Shown: piece by piece, positions 10,381 through 22,854 of the stretch
Numbering within the stretch: the stretch's first letter is position 1
Layout: the number at the start of each line of letters is the position of its first letter
Assembly: GCA_017893485.1 (NCBI GenBank)
Contig: JACEHZ010000204.1
Coordinates: forward strand, 62,001-126,000
DNA from: Hemerocallis citrina
Taxonomy: Eukaryota; Streptophyta; Magnoliopsida; Asparagales; Asphodelaceae
DNA: 64,000 nucleotides
Direction of reading: 5' to 3'
Made by a program: the position numbers and the translations under genes
Notes under the pieces: model-generated
What the model saw: only the letters and a program-made list of their open reading frames with translations
Databases searched by the model: none
What the model was told of the DNA's origin: nothing

Positions 10381-11946
10381 AAATCCAACCATCGATTGTG
10401 CTGTTTTTGTGCTTGGGGTATTGAGAGAGATTGTGCTGTTTTTGTTGGTTATACAAAATCCAACCATCGATTAGAAGAATTGTGCTATTTTGGGTATTGA
10501 GAGAGATTGACTAATTTGGGTATTGAGAGAGATTTGGGTATTGACAGATTTTGGTATCTTTTAGAGAGATTTGGGTATCCTAGACAACACTGTGCTATTT
10601 CTGTTAGAGAGATTTGGGTATCTTAAAAAGCATATATGTTTGGGTATTGAGAATTTCTTAGATTAAAAACACATGTTTGTATTGTGATATTTGGGTATTG
10701 AAGGAAGGCAATGTGGGTGATTTGGGAGGGATTACTTCTGTAGGTGTAGGCAATGCTGGATAATTCTGTAGGTGTAGGCAATGGGCTTAGTGTTTTTGGT
10801 TCAGAGATTGTTAGGGGAGGGAGTAGTAGTATAGCGAGCATTGATAAAGGGAAGAGTTTGTACTGCTGTGAGATTATTGATTTCGAAGAATTTGTACTGT
10901 AGAGTTTGTAGTGTTGTAGGTGTAGGCAATGGGCTTAGTGTTGTAGGTGTGGAAGCTTATCGTGTTTCTGAGGATGGTTCCAAATTTTCAATGACTTCAG
11001 CTCCTATCGCTTCGTCAAGTAGAGTTGTGGATGTGGCGAGAAGGGTTCAGAATGGGTGGTGATTGTTGCCTAATTTAAGTAATTTGCATGTGGATTGCAG
11101 TAAACAATATGAACATCAACCCAAGGCTATGTCTTTGAAATTTCGTTTGTAAATATTTGCAAGTAATAGGCATAATCAAACATAGAATGCATAGCGTTTA
11201 TTTTAGGTTTGTTTATTAGATAGGAGCAGGGATTAGAATTGTAGATAACCGCGGATTTGGGGTGAGTAAACTGGGATTATCTCAACTCCTAAAAAATGAT
11301 TATAAACAATTCAAAGTTTTGATAACTGTATAGTTTCATGAGATAATTTCATTTCCAAGGCGATATTAACAATAAAAACATTCAAGCTACCAACCATGCA
11401 GTTGGTGAAGAAATCAATGGAATTGGTATAACAACAAATCCCTGGTGCAATGAAAAACAAGTTCCTTTTTGCCGAGAGTTAATAGATTAAAGTTAAATAT
11501 ACAGACTCAGTAAACCAACGAATTTGGAAAAAATATTGCAAAAAGAAACATCAGAAACACTGTCAGCAGTGATAGCAGGTTTAGTAGATTGTTAGGGGTT
11601 GCACTCAATATATTTTCTGCTCTTCAGATATGGAATCTTGGGATTTAGTGAGATTCTCCCAAAAAACTGTGCTTAGTCATTCTACACCCTGTTAATCTTT
11701 CTTGATCATCCGACTAAACACCATCTCTCCTATATATTTGGTGGCTTTTCTAGAAGATAGATCATAGTAGTTAGTACGTTTTTTAAAATAATTTATAATC
11801 AAAGTTAATCAGAACATCAATGAAGAAAATAGATTACTCTACAATATCTTGATTGGTTTGTTAAAATAATTAGAACGTCAAAGTTAATCATCATATATTT
11901 CCCCTCCTTTATATACAGATCAATTGCTCCAATTAAAGAACAGCAA

Positions 11947-12400
11947 TGGATGACATCACTATATATGGCCATGTAAGTATCTTCTTTTTTTTAAAAAAAT
12001 CTACAACTCTTGATATAACAATAAGTTTCTCACATTTTAATGTTTACTTTAATACCTTACAGGTTGATGTTGACTTGGAAAAACAGTAAGTGAAGCTTTT
12101 CATTGTGTTCTTAGCACATTAATTAATTGTCCACTTACATTCAAAATTGATATTTTTCTATTGCAGGTGCAATTCCTTTGACAAAAAAATGTCGGGGTTA
12201 CTATTCGAGATGAACGCGAACTTAATCTAATATCTCTTCGCAAGGTAAGCTTCACCCCTTATTACTTGGTTGGTCTTTTGCTCATTATTGAATTTTTTTA
12301 TTAATTCCTACTTTTTAACCACCCAATGTAGAGAAAGGAAACAAGTTATTCTGGCAAAGGAAAGGGAAAAGAAAATGAAATGTCCAGTACGGTATATGCT
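11947..12400 (+). pseudogene. Unidentified captured exon fragments
   Basis: Short coding-like pieces are bounded by splice-site sequences. An ATG piece reads MDDITIYGH and is followed by gtaagt. A second piece (VDVDLEKQ) runs from 'ttacag' to gtaagt. A third, reading TIRDERELNLISLRK in one frame, runs from 'ttgcag' to gtaagc but has an upstream in-frame stop. A fourth starts after 'aatgtag'. I do not recognise the source gene. The regular exon-donor pattern points to captured genomic, not cDNA, sequence. Confidence 0.4.
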
Positions 12401-12518
12401 TATTTTGCTTCTTTATCTTGCTTTATCTACATTGCTTTATCTACATTGCTTTTTCTTTATCTTTCCTCACACCCTTAATTTGATTTTGAAGTATTTGAAA
12501 TGTTGCTTGAATAAGTAG

Positions 12519-12606
12519 GAATATTGTGTCAACCTTAAATTTGGACTTCAAGTTGGATCTAAAGTCCATTGCCCTGCAAGCGCGTAATGCAGAGTACAAC
12601 CCCAAG
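12519..12606 (+). pseudogene. TBP: Captured TATA-binding-protein exon
   Basis: The segment encodes [18 protein letters not shown] followed by [11 protein letters not shown]. This is the start of the first TBP saddle repeat, a strongly conserved stretch. It is preceded by an acceptor-like 'aagtag' and followed by gtatat. The coding stops after NPK, a position where plant TBP genes have an exon boundary. Neither the RFAAVIMRIR segment nor the second saddle repeat is nearby, so it cannot make TBP. It lies inside the candidate 9.9 kb Helitron. Val to Leu and Cys to Phe changes at conserved positions suggest relaxed selection. Confidence 0.8.
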
Positions 12607-15600
12607 GTATATACATGCATCTTCAATTTATGCTCATTACTTGCTGTCTAGATGATTTTTGTGGTTATTATTCTGTCCCTAAATGTTAATGCCATCATGT
12701 GTTGATGTAAAAGCTAAATTTTTACTGGAAATAGAAGAACAGATGTCATTCTGAGGTGTTTTTTTAATGTTATTGAAGTTTTGTTTATATCTGTTTTGTT
12801 ATGAAGGAAGGAAATAGAAGGAAATGCAATGAAGAGAAGAAGGCTGTTGTTCTCACCTAAGTTGGCAGGTGTTGTAAAGAGAGAACTCAGAGATACTCAA
12901 AAAATCTTTTTCATCGTCTTTACATCTCAGGTATTGCGTTCGTTTTGTTGGGTTTGTGTTAGATTGATACTGTTTTATATCTAATTTTGCATCTAATTTT
13001 AGAATTGATTCTGTTTTACAGCTCTGTCAACCCAAATTTCACCTCAGCGCAGATTTTAGGATTGTAAGTGTTATTCGAAATTGATACTGTTTTCCATCTA
13101 ATTTTGCATCTAATTTTAGGATTGTATCTGTTTAGGATTGCAAATTTTGAATTTTTTAGTATTCCCGTGAATATCTGATTGTATCTGTTACGAGGATTGA
13201 TGCTAATATTTGTTGTTCTAAACATTTTGAGGTTACTAAGTGCTATTTGTTCTCTACAATAAATCAGAAATCTAATATGGTCGAATAGATAAAATTAACC
13301 CAAAAGACTCTCCATGCTCGACTTGAGTCTCCCACACATCTTCTTCCAACTAGAAAACGTGTGGGTCATTATTGTTCACAATTTGGATCTGGTTTAGAAA
13401 TGTTTTCATTATAGTTTGAGTTGAAGTAGTAATTGGTGAAAATAATCTTAGAATCAACTTAACTATTTGCACCGACGACTTTTGTATATGCCAGTTTGTG
13501 GATTAAAGGTTATTTTTTAATGAATTTGCACCAACTATCCAAGACTCTAAGTATCACTGTATGAAATCCATATGTAGAATCACTTGATAATGTTATAAGC
13601 ATCAAGTCCAAGGGGAAATTAAAAAGCCAAGGATTGAGCCAAAACTTAAATGTAGCAATATAGTATGTTACCTTCATCATCATCTTGATAACTCCTTATA
13701 GACAATTCCATTTCCTGATGTAAAGAGCCAAAGACTCAAAGCAAAAATGTGCCAGAGAAAACAGAGGATTAACAGTTGATATTAGATTGAGCCAAAACAG
13801 ATTATTCAAGTGATAAGTATCACTGTATGGCATCCATACGTAGATAAGTAGATTCACTTGATAATGTTATAAGCATCAAGCTCAAGGGGAAATTAAAAAG
13901 CCAACGATTGGGCCAAAACTTAAATGTAGCAAAATAGTCTGTTACCTTCATCGTCATCTTGCTATTGGTACATGTGCTAGGCATTTGCTGATTTGCTAGC
14001 AAAATAGCCAAGGATTGCACTTGCATTTTGCACTTGACTAGAATAGACAGTGAAGCAACAAAACAATCAATCAATGCACAATCCTGTACAATTTGTGGGG
14101 ACAGTGAAGTAACATGCTCAAAATCTATCTCATAAGTCATCATGCTCTGAATTTAGAAAAATTCAGTGATGTCACAATCGTAAAGCTCATATAGGATGAA
14201 ATAACAATTGCAAATGCATGGTTATACTCTGGTTGAAGCTCAGTTTGTGGATTATTTCTTCATTTGCATCGACTACTATTTATTATCAATTATTCATTCA
14301 AATTTATACTCAAACCTCTTTTAGTTTTATTCTCATTATAAATGTGGTACCACAGCTTCATATTATAACTAGAAATTCTCTTACATTCGCTTCTCACTAG
14401 GAGGTGCTTTCAGTGCTCTGTCTTATTTTAATCTACTTTGATGATGGCAATTGTTAAACTCTTACAAAAAATTGAAGTTCAGGAGTACCAAAAGGAGATT
14501 GAACAATAACTACAAGAGTACTCATCAAGCAGGTCATTAGTAACAACTATAATGGATTCTAACAAAAAGTTGGTTAACTAATTGCAATGAAGTACTATAA
14601 ATTCATTATTACAATCAGAGAAAGACTGGAATACCAAACAAAACACGACAATAATTTATGGGGCAATAAATCTAAGAATGATTCAACCAAAGTATAACCA
14701 TGCATTTGCTTCATCATGAGTATGACAGGAAAAGATTTCCAATAGGCACAGGATAACAGTTTTAACGCGCACTATGTTCTTATTGAAGTTTTTAGAGGAA
14801 AACATAAATTGTATAAGTAAATGTTTCAGGGAGTATCTAAATCTTTTAAACATGCATCTAGATGGGTTTATGAATATTACAAATCCCAAAGCTACATTAG
14901 AAGAAATCCGTAATTGCAAAAAAATTGAAGGTGTATGGGAAAAAAAGATTATATTGTTTTTTGCATAGAATTTTAGGATCAAAATATTAACTAATACAAT
15001 TCCAAGGGACAATCTGGTAAATAGAATGCAAGGATATTACAAAAGCACATTCTTCATATGAACATTAACAGGAAAAATGAGTGCTTTTCCAATAAACATA
15101 ACCAAACTGTCTGTGCCTGCTGGCAAGAAAATTTTTGGTTAATCTTGTATTATTTCCCCCCCCCCCCCGAACCTAGGTATCAATGAGTGAGTCAAACCTC
15201 AAGTTAGTGAGTTTTTATCCCAGGAAGACCACCATCAATTGTGTGATATGAAAACTGATTGCATTTGTTGTGCCCAGTCAAGGATAACTCCAAACCATAG
15301 ATTGTATCATCCCGAGGCATCGAGTTGGTTGTCAATAAGATATACACACTTATTAAGTAGAGACCGACCAATAATGTCAAAATTTTCATACAGTTCATAA
15401 TAATGTAAACATTTTGATACACCGTTCTCTTTGAACGCTGCATTTATAGCTATCGCCACCATTAGCACCCTGAAACTCTTCTATCATCTTCTCATCTTGG
15501 CCTGCACTATCGCTACCCTATCACCAATGTGTTTCTTCCCAAACCTCCAATCACTCCGTTCTATCTTCAACAAGGTTGTTGCCACCACCACTACAAGCAA

Positions 15601-16563
15601 CAAGACATTCCTTCGCCAACAACCACCACAAGCATGGTAACCCTGATCAAATTCCTATCCATAATCTTAACCAGGAATAAAGTTTAGGGAAGCTCAATGT
15701 TAACTCTGCAAAGAACTACACGAGCGTATATGACAATAGGTTTGTTACCAATCATTGAAATTTTGATGAAAGACATAATTCCAACATAATCCATAGGTTC
15801 ATTTACATCTTTTTAATGGACATACGGGCTTTAGAAATTATGAATCAGATATCCGCAAATGAAGGTTATTAACACTTTTGTCACTGAAAATATATTCAGT
15901 AGTCCCTTCCAAACCAGCCAAACTAATTTTGCTTAAGACTCACAAACAATCAAATTTGGAAGCAACAAGATTTACAATCAAAACAAGAATTTTAGAGGAT
16001 GCATTCATGAAACTATCCAAAACCTGGATTCATCTGAAGTTGTCTCAATTAATTTCATGCAGAGTACCACACATTTGGCTCCAATGTCACATGCTCAATG
16101 AATTATAAAGATAGCATATTATCATTATCGATAAACACTGAAATTTAAACTCCAACCCAGACAACTATATGGATGTGATCTGTTCATGTCTCCATCTGAT
16201 CTCTTCATGCCAGTTAAAACTCCCTCAATTGAGCATGCATCTAGCCATGTTCGTTGCATTCTGTGAGATGTACAGTTTTAATGACATAATTGATTCTTCA
16301 TCAATTTAATTGGTTATTGTTTAACTTTCATTACCAAAAATATCTGAGAGCAAATGGCTAATTGAAGTGTACTGTTTCTTTTTCTTTTCTTTTCTTTTTC
16401 TCATCAGAAGTTTGTCAAAGTCTCTGTTGGAATTTGCCTAATTTTTTTGTTGAATTACCAAATAATTTAAGTTAACGAAGTTTCTAATCTAATTCGAGAT
16501 TAGAAAACACCATGTTGAAGGTAGAGGATCGCAGTTTTAACTCACATTTTTGAATATTTACAA
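12607..16563. other. Helitron interior, no recognisable gene
   Basis: This is AT-rich sequence with a direct duplication: 13548-13695 is repeated at 13817-13970, both containing 'gataatgttataagcatcaa' and 'taaatgtagcaa'. A minus-strand open stretch (14143-13950) ends in a possible donor 'atgaag|gtaaca', and the duplicated copy keeps it, so a captured antisense exon is possible but unidentified. The open frame at 15431-15640 is not recognised. Confidence 0.4.
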
Positions 16564-16668
16564 GTGTTGATATTGTCTGGGAACAAGATAAAAGAATGGT
16601 CTGGTAAAATATTGTCTTCTCTTCCCAACCTATCATGTTTGAAATTGGCCAACAATTCCTTGGCACAG
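16564..16668 (+). pseudogene. Captured leucine-rich-repeat exon fragment
   Basis: The reading frame gives '[14 protein letters not shown]' and then '[19 protein letters not shown]', followed by a donor gtaatt at 16669. The LxxLxxL and LANN spacing is that of a leucine-rich repeat. The wording resembles plant LRR proteins with successive 'LPNLxxLKLxNN' repeats. Only about one and a half repeats remain. It belongs to a different family from the TBP exon 4 kb upstream, so the two must have been brought together by the mobile element. Confidence 0.65.
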
Positions 16669-18439
16669 GTAATTTCTTTATGTTTAAATTGGTGAGGTTT
16701 TTAATATATCTACTATTTCAATTAGAGGGTGTGTGTGTGGTTGACCATTGTCCATCACATGCAGTACACATGCTAAAAGTATTACTCATTTCAATAACTT
16801 AAAAAGAGTAGTATTAAGAGTTAGGTTCATCGTCTTGGGAAAAGAGTCTACGGTTAAGTTGGGCAATTCCAGTGTATGCACAATACAAAATAATTGATAA
16901 CGGTTACAAGTAGAAAACATGTCCGGTGCACATAATTTAGCTGATCATTGCCCGCCAACTCTGTTCGTCTCTTGGGTCTCAACCTCAAGTTTATTCTACA
17001 AAAAAACCTCTATATAAGTTTTATCAAGAGTTAAATCCTTGATACAAGCCTTCCCAAATTCAACTACCTTCTGATCTTTTAATTTCTCCTTTTTTCCTGA
17101 ACCTTGAACATATTCTTAAACTTTTTTATTGTTGTCTCCACTGGTGGACACTTAATATCATCATAAAAAAATATCTGGGTTAAGTAAAAAAATATGCAAT
17201 TAAAATAAGAAAACAAATGGATTTTTAGAAATCAAAATAAAGTTCATGTTAAATCATGCTAATGAAGGAAATATGTTGTAACTTTTTACTAATCGCAATG
17301 ATAACATAATGCCACAAAAATGTCCATACAGAATCTTTTAGATACATAAGATTTTGCCAACCCAATTGAATTCTAACATCAGCACTAAAAACCATAACAC
17401 CATATCAAATACTATTGGCATATACATCATAATACTTGACAAATATTGCATTTAAAAACTCAAATCTTTTGTTCACAAAGATGCTAAGAGGTTCATAATG
17501 TTACTAATTTATCATTTCCATCTCACAACATGATGCTTGTAACAGGTTAATTTTTTTTATAAAAAACCTGTTCACTATAGTTGTGTGATTGAAAAAAATA
17601 ATGCAAGCCAATTTCATGGCACGATGCCTTAAACATGATGAAAAATTCAAAAGGAATTTTTTTTTAGCATTCAAACTTTCATTTTTCACAGAAGATGTAG
17701 ATGGTGATACATTTGCTAAACAAAAGTTATCTCATTAGCCACCTTTGCAACTTATTTATGTTTTATGTTTCGTTATAATCTTTACTTTATCTTGAAGAAA
17801 TTACTATATATACTTCTATTTCCATATCAATGAAACCTCTTCCTGAAATCTTGCATATGGATATGGATAATAATCATTAAGAATGATATATATGAATTTT
17901 CACAAGAGCATGCAGGAGTGTTGTTCATGGAATGTTGACATCGAACTATGGGTCCATACACATAGCTTCCACACTGTAATAGAAGTTTCTTTCACTTGAA
18001 AGCTCAAAAATTGTGAACCGTCCTCTGAAAAACAAATTTCTTAGATTAGTACTTCAGCAAATTAATCATAAATACTTCCATCTCATATTAGTACCTCAAC
18101 AAATAGTTATTGTTTGTTGTTGGTTGTTTGTTGTTAGTTAGTTTTAAAACTCTCATTGTTTTCATTGATTATTGTAAACTCTTACTATTTGTTTCAAAAC
18201 TTACTATTTTTTTAGGTACACTATTTGGTCCCATTTTTGAAGACTTGAAGCATTGTGTTTTTTTACAACACTGTAAATTTTTTTACCCCTCATTCGGTTC
18301 GTTGGTGTAAATTTTGGTGAAGGACGTAATAGTTGTAATATTTAGCATTTTAGGAGATTATGTAAGTATCTGTATATAATGATGATATAATATAGTTATG
18401 TTAATACCCGTACCCGCAATTTTGTGGAGTATTGGGTTC
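16669..18439. other. Helitron interior, no recognisable gene
   Basis: AT-rich sequence without a recognisable coding segment; short frames only. Confidence 0.4.
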
Positions 18440-19270
18440 TGTGTTTGGTTTTTGAAATGTTTTTCTAAGGTTTTTCAAAAAATTCATTACATTTTCAAAT
18501 AAATTTTTGGTTTTTATTTTGTATCTTGCATTATATTATGATTTTTCCCCCAGAGCCTTATATATATGATGTCTATGAGATGTTGCTTTGTTTTGCCTGG
18601 GGAGGATTGATATTTATTGCCTGTGATGTAATATTTTTAATTGTTAGCAGAATTCCGTAAGGAATTGCTGTAAAAAGGCTAATATTTTAGGAGAGATTCT
18701 GTCGAAATTTTTACTAAATTTTCTAAAATCTATTATGTTTTCAAACGATATCTTGGTTTTTATTTTGTATCTTAGTCATATGAAGATTTTTTCCCCCCAG
18801 AGCCCTATATATATGCTGCCTGTGTGATGTTGCTTGGATTGGCTTGGGGAGGATTCATATTTATTGCTTGTGATGTTAAATTTTTAATTGTGAGCAGAAT
18901 TCTGTAATGAATTGTTGTAAAATGGCTAATATTTTAGGGGAGGTTCTGTCGAAATTTTTACAAAATTTCCTAAAATGTATTATGTTTCCAAACAATATCT
19001 TGGTCTTTTATTTAATATCTTTAGTCATATGAAGATTTTTTTCCCCAGAGCCCTATATATATGATTCCTGTGTGATGTGGCTTGGATTGGCCTGGGGAGG
19101 ATTCAATTTGACTACCTGTGATGTTAATTTTTTAATTTTGAGCAGAATTCCGTACGGAATTGCTCTAAAAGAACAAATATTTCAGGAGATATTTTGTCAA
19201 AATTTTTACTACAATCCTGCTTATAAAATTTTAGAGAAGAGTGTCGAAATTTTTACTAAACAACTTAATT
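18440..19270 (+). repeat. Tandem repeat, period about 248 bp, three copies
   Basis: Copies start at 'ccccagagcc(t)tatatat' near 18543, 18790 and 19041. Each contains 'tggggaggatt', a 'gcagaattc(cg/tg)ta' block and 'tgtcgaaatttttact'. A partial unit precedes the first. The array lies close to the 3' end of the candidate Helitron. The third copy has an extra inserted block ('caatcctgcttataaaattt'). Confidence 0.8.
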
Positions 19271-20353
19271 AATTAATCATTCTTCGCGATAACGTACCGT
19301 AGGAAACAATTTAAAGGTGATTGTATTAGAAAACTATGAGGAAGCAATATAATTTCAAAGGAGACCTGTATAGAGTAGATGATTGTATTAGAAATGTGGT
19401 TGTATTTATTTACAATCAATTTTTTTTTTTTCCGGTCATGGCGCATATTTTTAATTGATGCTCTCACATTTCTTGACAAAAATCTAGCTTTTTTAAGAAT
19501 TGGATAAGTCAAAAACTAAAACATTTAAGGGCAATAAAGATAAATTCCTAAAAAACAAAAACATTTTAACGAATAATTGTTAAAGTATAAAGAGGTATAT
19601 TGAATGACTTTTGATCTTAGCATGTATAATACATAAATTTATATGCAGTTCACCCACCCAAATAACTTCAACTAAATTTATATGCAGTTCCGAATACGTG
19701 CCGTAGGCACGTGCCACGGGCATACCTGGTTGAATTAAATAAGATATGAAAGAGCAAAATTGGATGATTGCTTGGGGAGATAAATAATAAAGAGGGGACT
19801 AGTGAGAGTAAGGAAAGATTAAACATACAAAAAAAATGTTGAATAAATTAAGTTTAAATCGCTAATCAAACTGACTGGCTTCTTGGTTCGCTTTTTCTTT
19901 GGTTTTCCTTACTACTCAAAATAAATAGTTGCGACCTTTTCTGGAGTTGTGAAGGGTTGTTCGAGAGCATTTGTAGTCGTTGTAATTCAAAATTTAGATA
20001 TTTAGCATTTAGAAATATGAATTTAAATTGCAGCTGTAGTCGTCAAAAGCTAAAATTTGTGGGTTTTTTTAAATAGTAACAAACGAGGGATCAACTTTCG
20101 TCCTTTTAATATTATTTTTTTTAGCACGGACGGGAGATGAAATCCCGTCCGAGAAATTCTTAAGAAAGATTAAACAAAATTGTAAGCATATTTATGCATA
20201 ACCATTTGGCCTATTTCATCTGAGCCCTTGATCCCAAAATTTACACCAATCACAAAGCTAATACATATGCATAATAATTCATTTAGACATAATCACATAG
20301 AAACACTCTTGAATTAGGTTTGGAGAAAAATGCATTGGACGGTAAATCATTTA

Positions 20354-21205
20354 GGCTGCGTCTGGTTTGTTGTTTTAAAAAAGTCTTTTTAAAACTGTTT
20401 TTGGAAAACTGTTTTATGAAAAGAGTTTTTTAAAAATGAGAGTATAAAAGGCGTTTGGTTAAAATTTTTTTATAAAAAGAGTTCTCTCTCTCCCCATATT
20501 CACTATCTTTCTCTCTCCTCCATCGTCGAGCCACTCATCTTCCCCAGTCGAACCTCAGCCCCGCTCGTCGTGAGCACCTCGTCGCTGTCTACAACCCCTT
20601 GACAGCTTCGTTGTCATCCTCTCGCCCTCCATCGACCTCCTGAGCACCCCCGAGCTCTTCAACTTCCTCGTCCTCCGCCGCTGAACCCATCGACTGCTCC
20701 CTTGACCACTCCTCCAACCCCTCTATTCCCTGACGTCCACTCCAAATCTCTATGGAACCACCATCTCGCTTCTGCAGGTTAACCTATTTTTTTTTTTTTT
20801 TGTTTCCTTTTCTTTTCTACTTATGATTAGATCTGATGCTAAAATATGATTTGAAATTAAAACGCAAAGCATAAAATGATGACAAGCATCGACATGAACT
20901 AATCTTCAGCTACTGCTAATCACAGAGATCAGAGCGAAGGGGAAGCTGGAACATCATCGCCCAACAGCGACTCGACGATGAAGGGTCGACGACGATGGCG
21001 ACTCGACGACGAAGGAGACGGAGGCGGCGACTGGCGGAGAGGCGAGGAAGGGTCGCTCGACGATGGGTGAAAAATAGGGCGGGAGAGAGGAGAAGAGGGA
21101 GAAGGGGGGTGAACAATGCAGAAAAACTTGGAAAATGCATTTTGTAAAAAACGATATCCAAACAGTTAAAAAAAAACAGGTTAAAAAACCTATCCAAACA
21201 CGCCC
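20354..21205. mobile_element. PIF/Harbinger-like element (852 bp)
   Basis: The ends are GGCTGCGTCTGGTTTG on the left and, read inward, GGGCGTGTTTGGATAGG on the right. They are flanked by TTA on each side (20351-20353 and 21206-21208), the three-base duplication of PIF/Harbinger elements. The interior joins AT-rich ends to a C-rich, exon-like core (20490-20780) that ends in 'cttctgcag|gttaacc', and to a G-rich segment at 20930-21110. No transposase is present. The surrounding host sequence 'gacggtaaatcattt' recurs at 21250, so it landed in an older repeat. Confidence 0.65.
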
Positions 21206-22319
21206 TTACCGTCCGAGATTTTTTTTTTATTTTTAAAAAAATTGATCGGACGGTAAATCATTTGTCGTCTGATATATTTTATTAAAAAAATAGTGGGATG
21301 ATGAATCATCCTTCGCCCGATACATTTTGGAGATGAAATTTTCAATGGACGACAAATAATTTTCCGTGAGCTATATTTTTCAAATTCCTATCTCTTCCCA
21401 AATATAGCCAGCTACCGTTCTCTTCAAACCCAAAATTTGGATATTTATTCCCTCAAACCCAAAGTTGAGTATCTTGTTAAAGACTATAGGACATTTTTTG
21501 CCTGAATGGATACATTCTTTTTGAAAGATTTGATTAAAAATTAATTGCCAAAATAGTTGGTTATTTTCGAGGAGATATTTTATATGAACAGTATATAATA
21601 TGATTTACCATATGATAATGATAAGCCTAGCCCCTCTTTCTCTCTCTGCCAAAACAAAACCACTTACATTTTCTATAATATCTCTAATATCATAGTGGAA
21701 GAAGGCTTTAGTGTCATTTCCAAATTTATCACTGCGTGTGACGGATATCATAACTAATATAAAGGAGATTCCAGGTTCGACTCCTCACTATGGCAGAGTT
21801 TTTATTTTTTAAAAATAAATTATTAAGACGTACATCATGTACGTGTAAACTACTAGTTAGTGATAATTACAAAAAGATGCTAATCCAAAATACTTTGAAG
21901 AGGCAGGGGTGATGTTGAATGCATTTATAGCTTACTTGTTGACTGCCTTATTTTGGAAATCTACTCATGCTAACTCTTTGTTATTAGTACTGTAAAATGA
22001 ATAGGACGGTACGTCGTTCGTCCGAATCCGACTCGAGAAATGGTCCGATCGTGAACCGTCCAAACTGTTATACGAATCAAACTTGAACAAATTATTAGGT
22101 CCGATGATTTATCGAGTCCGGTCCGAGTCCGAGTCTAGTTCGTCTGAATAACATAATCTTTTGCTTTTATAATGAACCGAACCTGGACTATAAAAATTTT
22201 GTCCGACTTGGATCGAGCCGGACATAAGTCTGTCTGAGTAGAATTTTGATCTGTGCTCGAACATATAGCAATCCGGATCCGTCCGGTCCGATTTATAGCC
22301 CTAGTTGTGATGATGGGAC
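21206..22319. other. Non-coding stretch before the copia element
   Basis: No gene is recognisable. The last 300 bases are dense in 'gtccg' and 'ccgga' motifs of the dispersed repeat also seen near 7170, 9470 and 49990. Confidence 0.45.
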
Positions 22320-22835
22320 TGTTAGAACCTGAATGTAAAATAATATGAAACTCCAACAAAATTGTGAAGAAATCCAATACAAGAAGAAAAACAGTAAGTA
22401 AATAACTTGTACAGAGTCGAGATTTTAGAATCTCTGTCCTTAAAGCAGAATTCGCTCCGTAGTGTGACGGTTACCGGCGAATTGCTTCCCAGGATACAAC
22501 TGTACCTTCTCTGAAGATGCAGCACCCTTGCTTCAGAGACAACGAACTGCTGTCTGTGTGTACTCTCAGTTGACAGATACTGACTCAGAGCAGAGGAAGA
22601 AGAGAGGAAAATGTCAAAAATCTGTGTCCCTGTATAGAAGACTTCTGTCTGGTTTTATAGAGAAAACTGGGACTGAGACTGTTCATCAGCTGCCATTACT
22701 CTGTAACAGCAGAGTAATGGGGACTCTTCAGATTCATAACTGGTGAGCCATTACTCTGCTGTTACAGAGTAATGGCCCCAGTTACTGAATCTGAAAAGCC
22801 TTTTCAGTTCAGTAGGGGAAGATGCTGTCTGGGCA
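22320..22835 (-). repeat. 3' LTR of copia element (about 516 bp)
   Basis: On the plus strand it starts TGTTAGAACCTGAATG; the right end is placed at 'gctgtctgggca', giving TG...CA ends. It matches the right LTR at 24802-25268 with only scattered differences, so insertion was recent. It contains two 28-base blocks (22693-22720 and 22748-22775) that are exact reverse complements. No polypurine tract follows on the inner side; an A-rich run and a pentamer array do. Confidence 0.8.
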
Positions 22836-22854
22836 AAAAAATAAAATAAAAAAT

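Larger units (their letters stand above)
9839..19729 (+). mobile_element. Candidate large Helitron carrying gene fragments (9.9 kb)
   Basis: The left end at 9839 is identical over about 39 bases to the 5' end of the other Helitrons here and follows an A. The right end at 19726-19729 is CTGG followed by T. It is preceded by a perfect 7 bp stem with a 3-base loop (ACGTGCC-GTA-GGCACGT, 19696-19712). Both ends belong to one family, and no other end of that family lies between them, so they are best paired. The interior holds exon-sized pieces of unrelated genes with splice donors, which fits Helitron gene capture. No Rep or helicase domain is visible. The alternative is two separate truncated copies. 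Confidence 0.55.

Noticed and set aside
12519..12606. Functional TATA-binding protein gene
   Set aside because: Only the first exon-sized piece of the first saddle repeat is present; the rest of the protein is not nearby.
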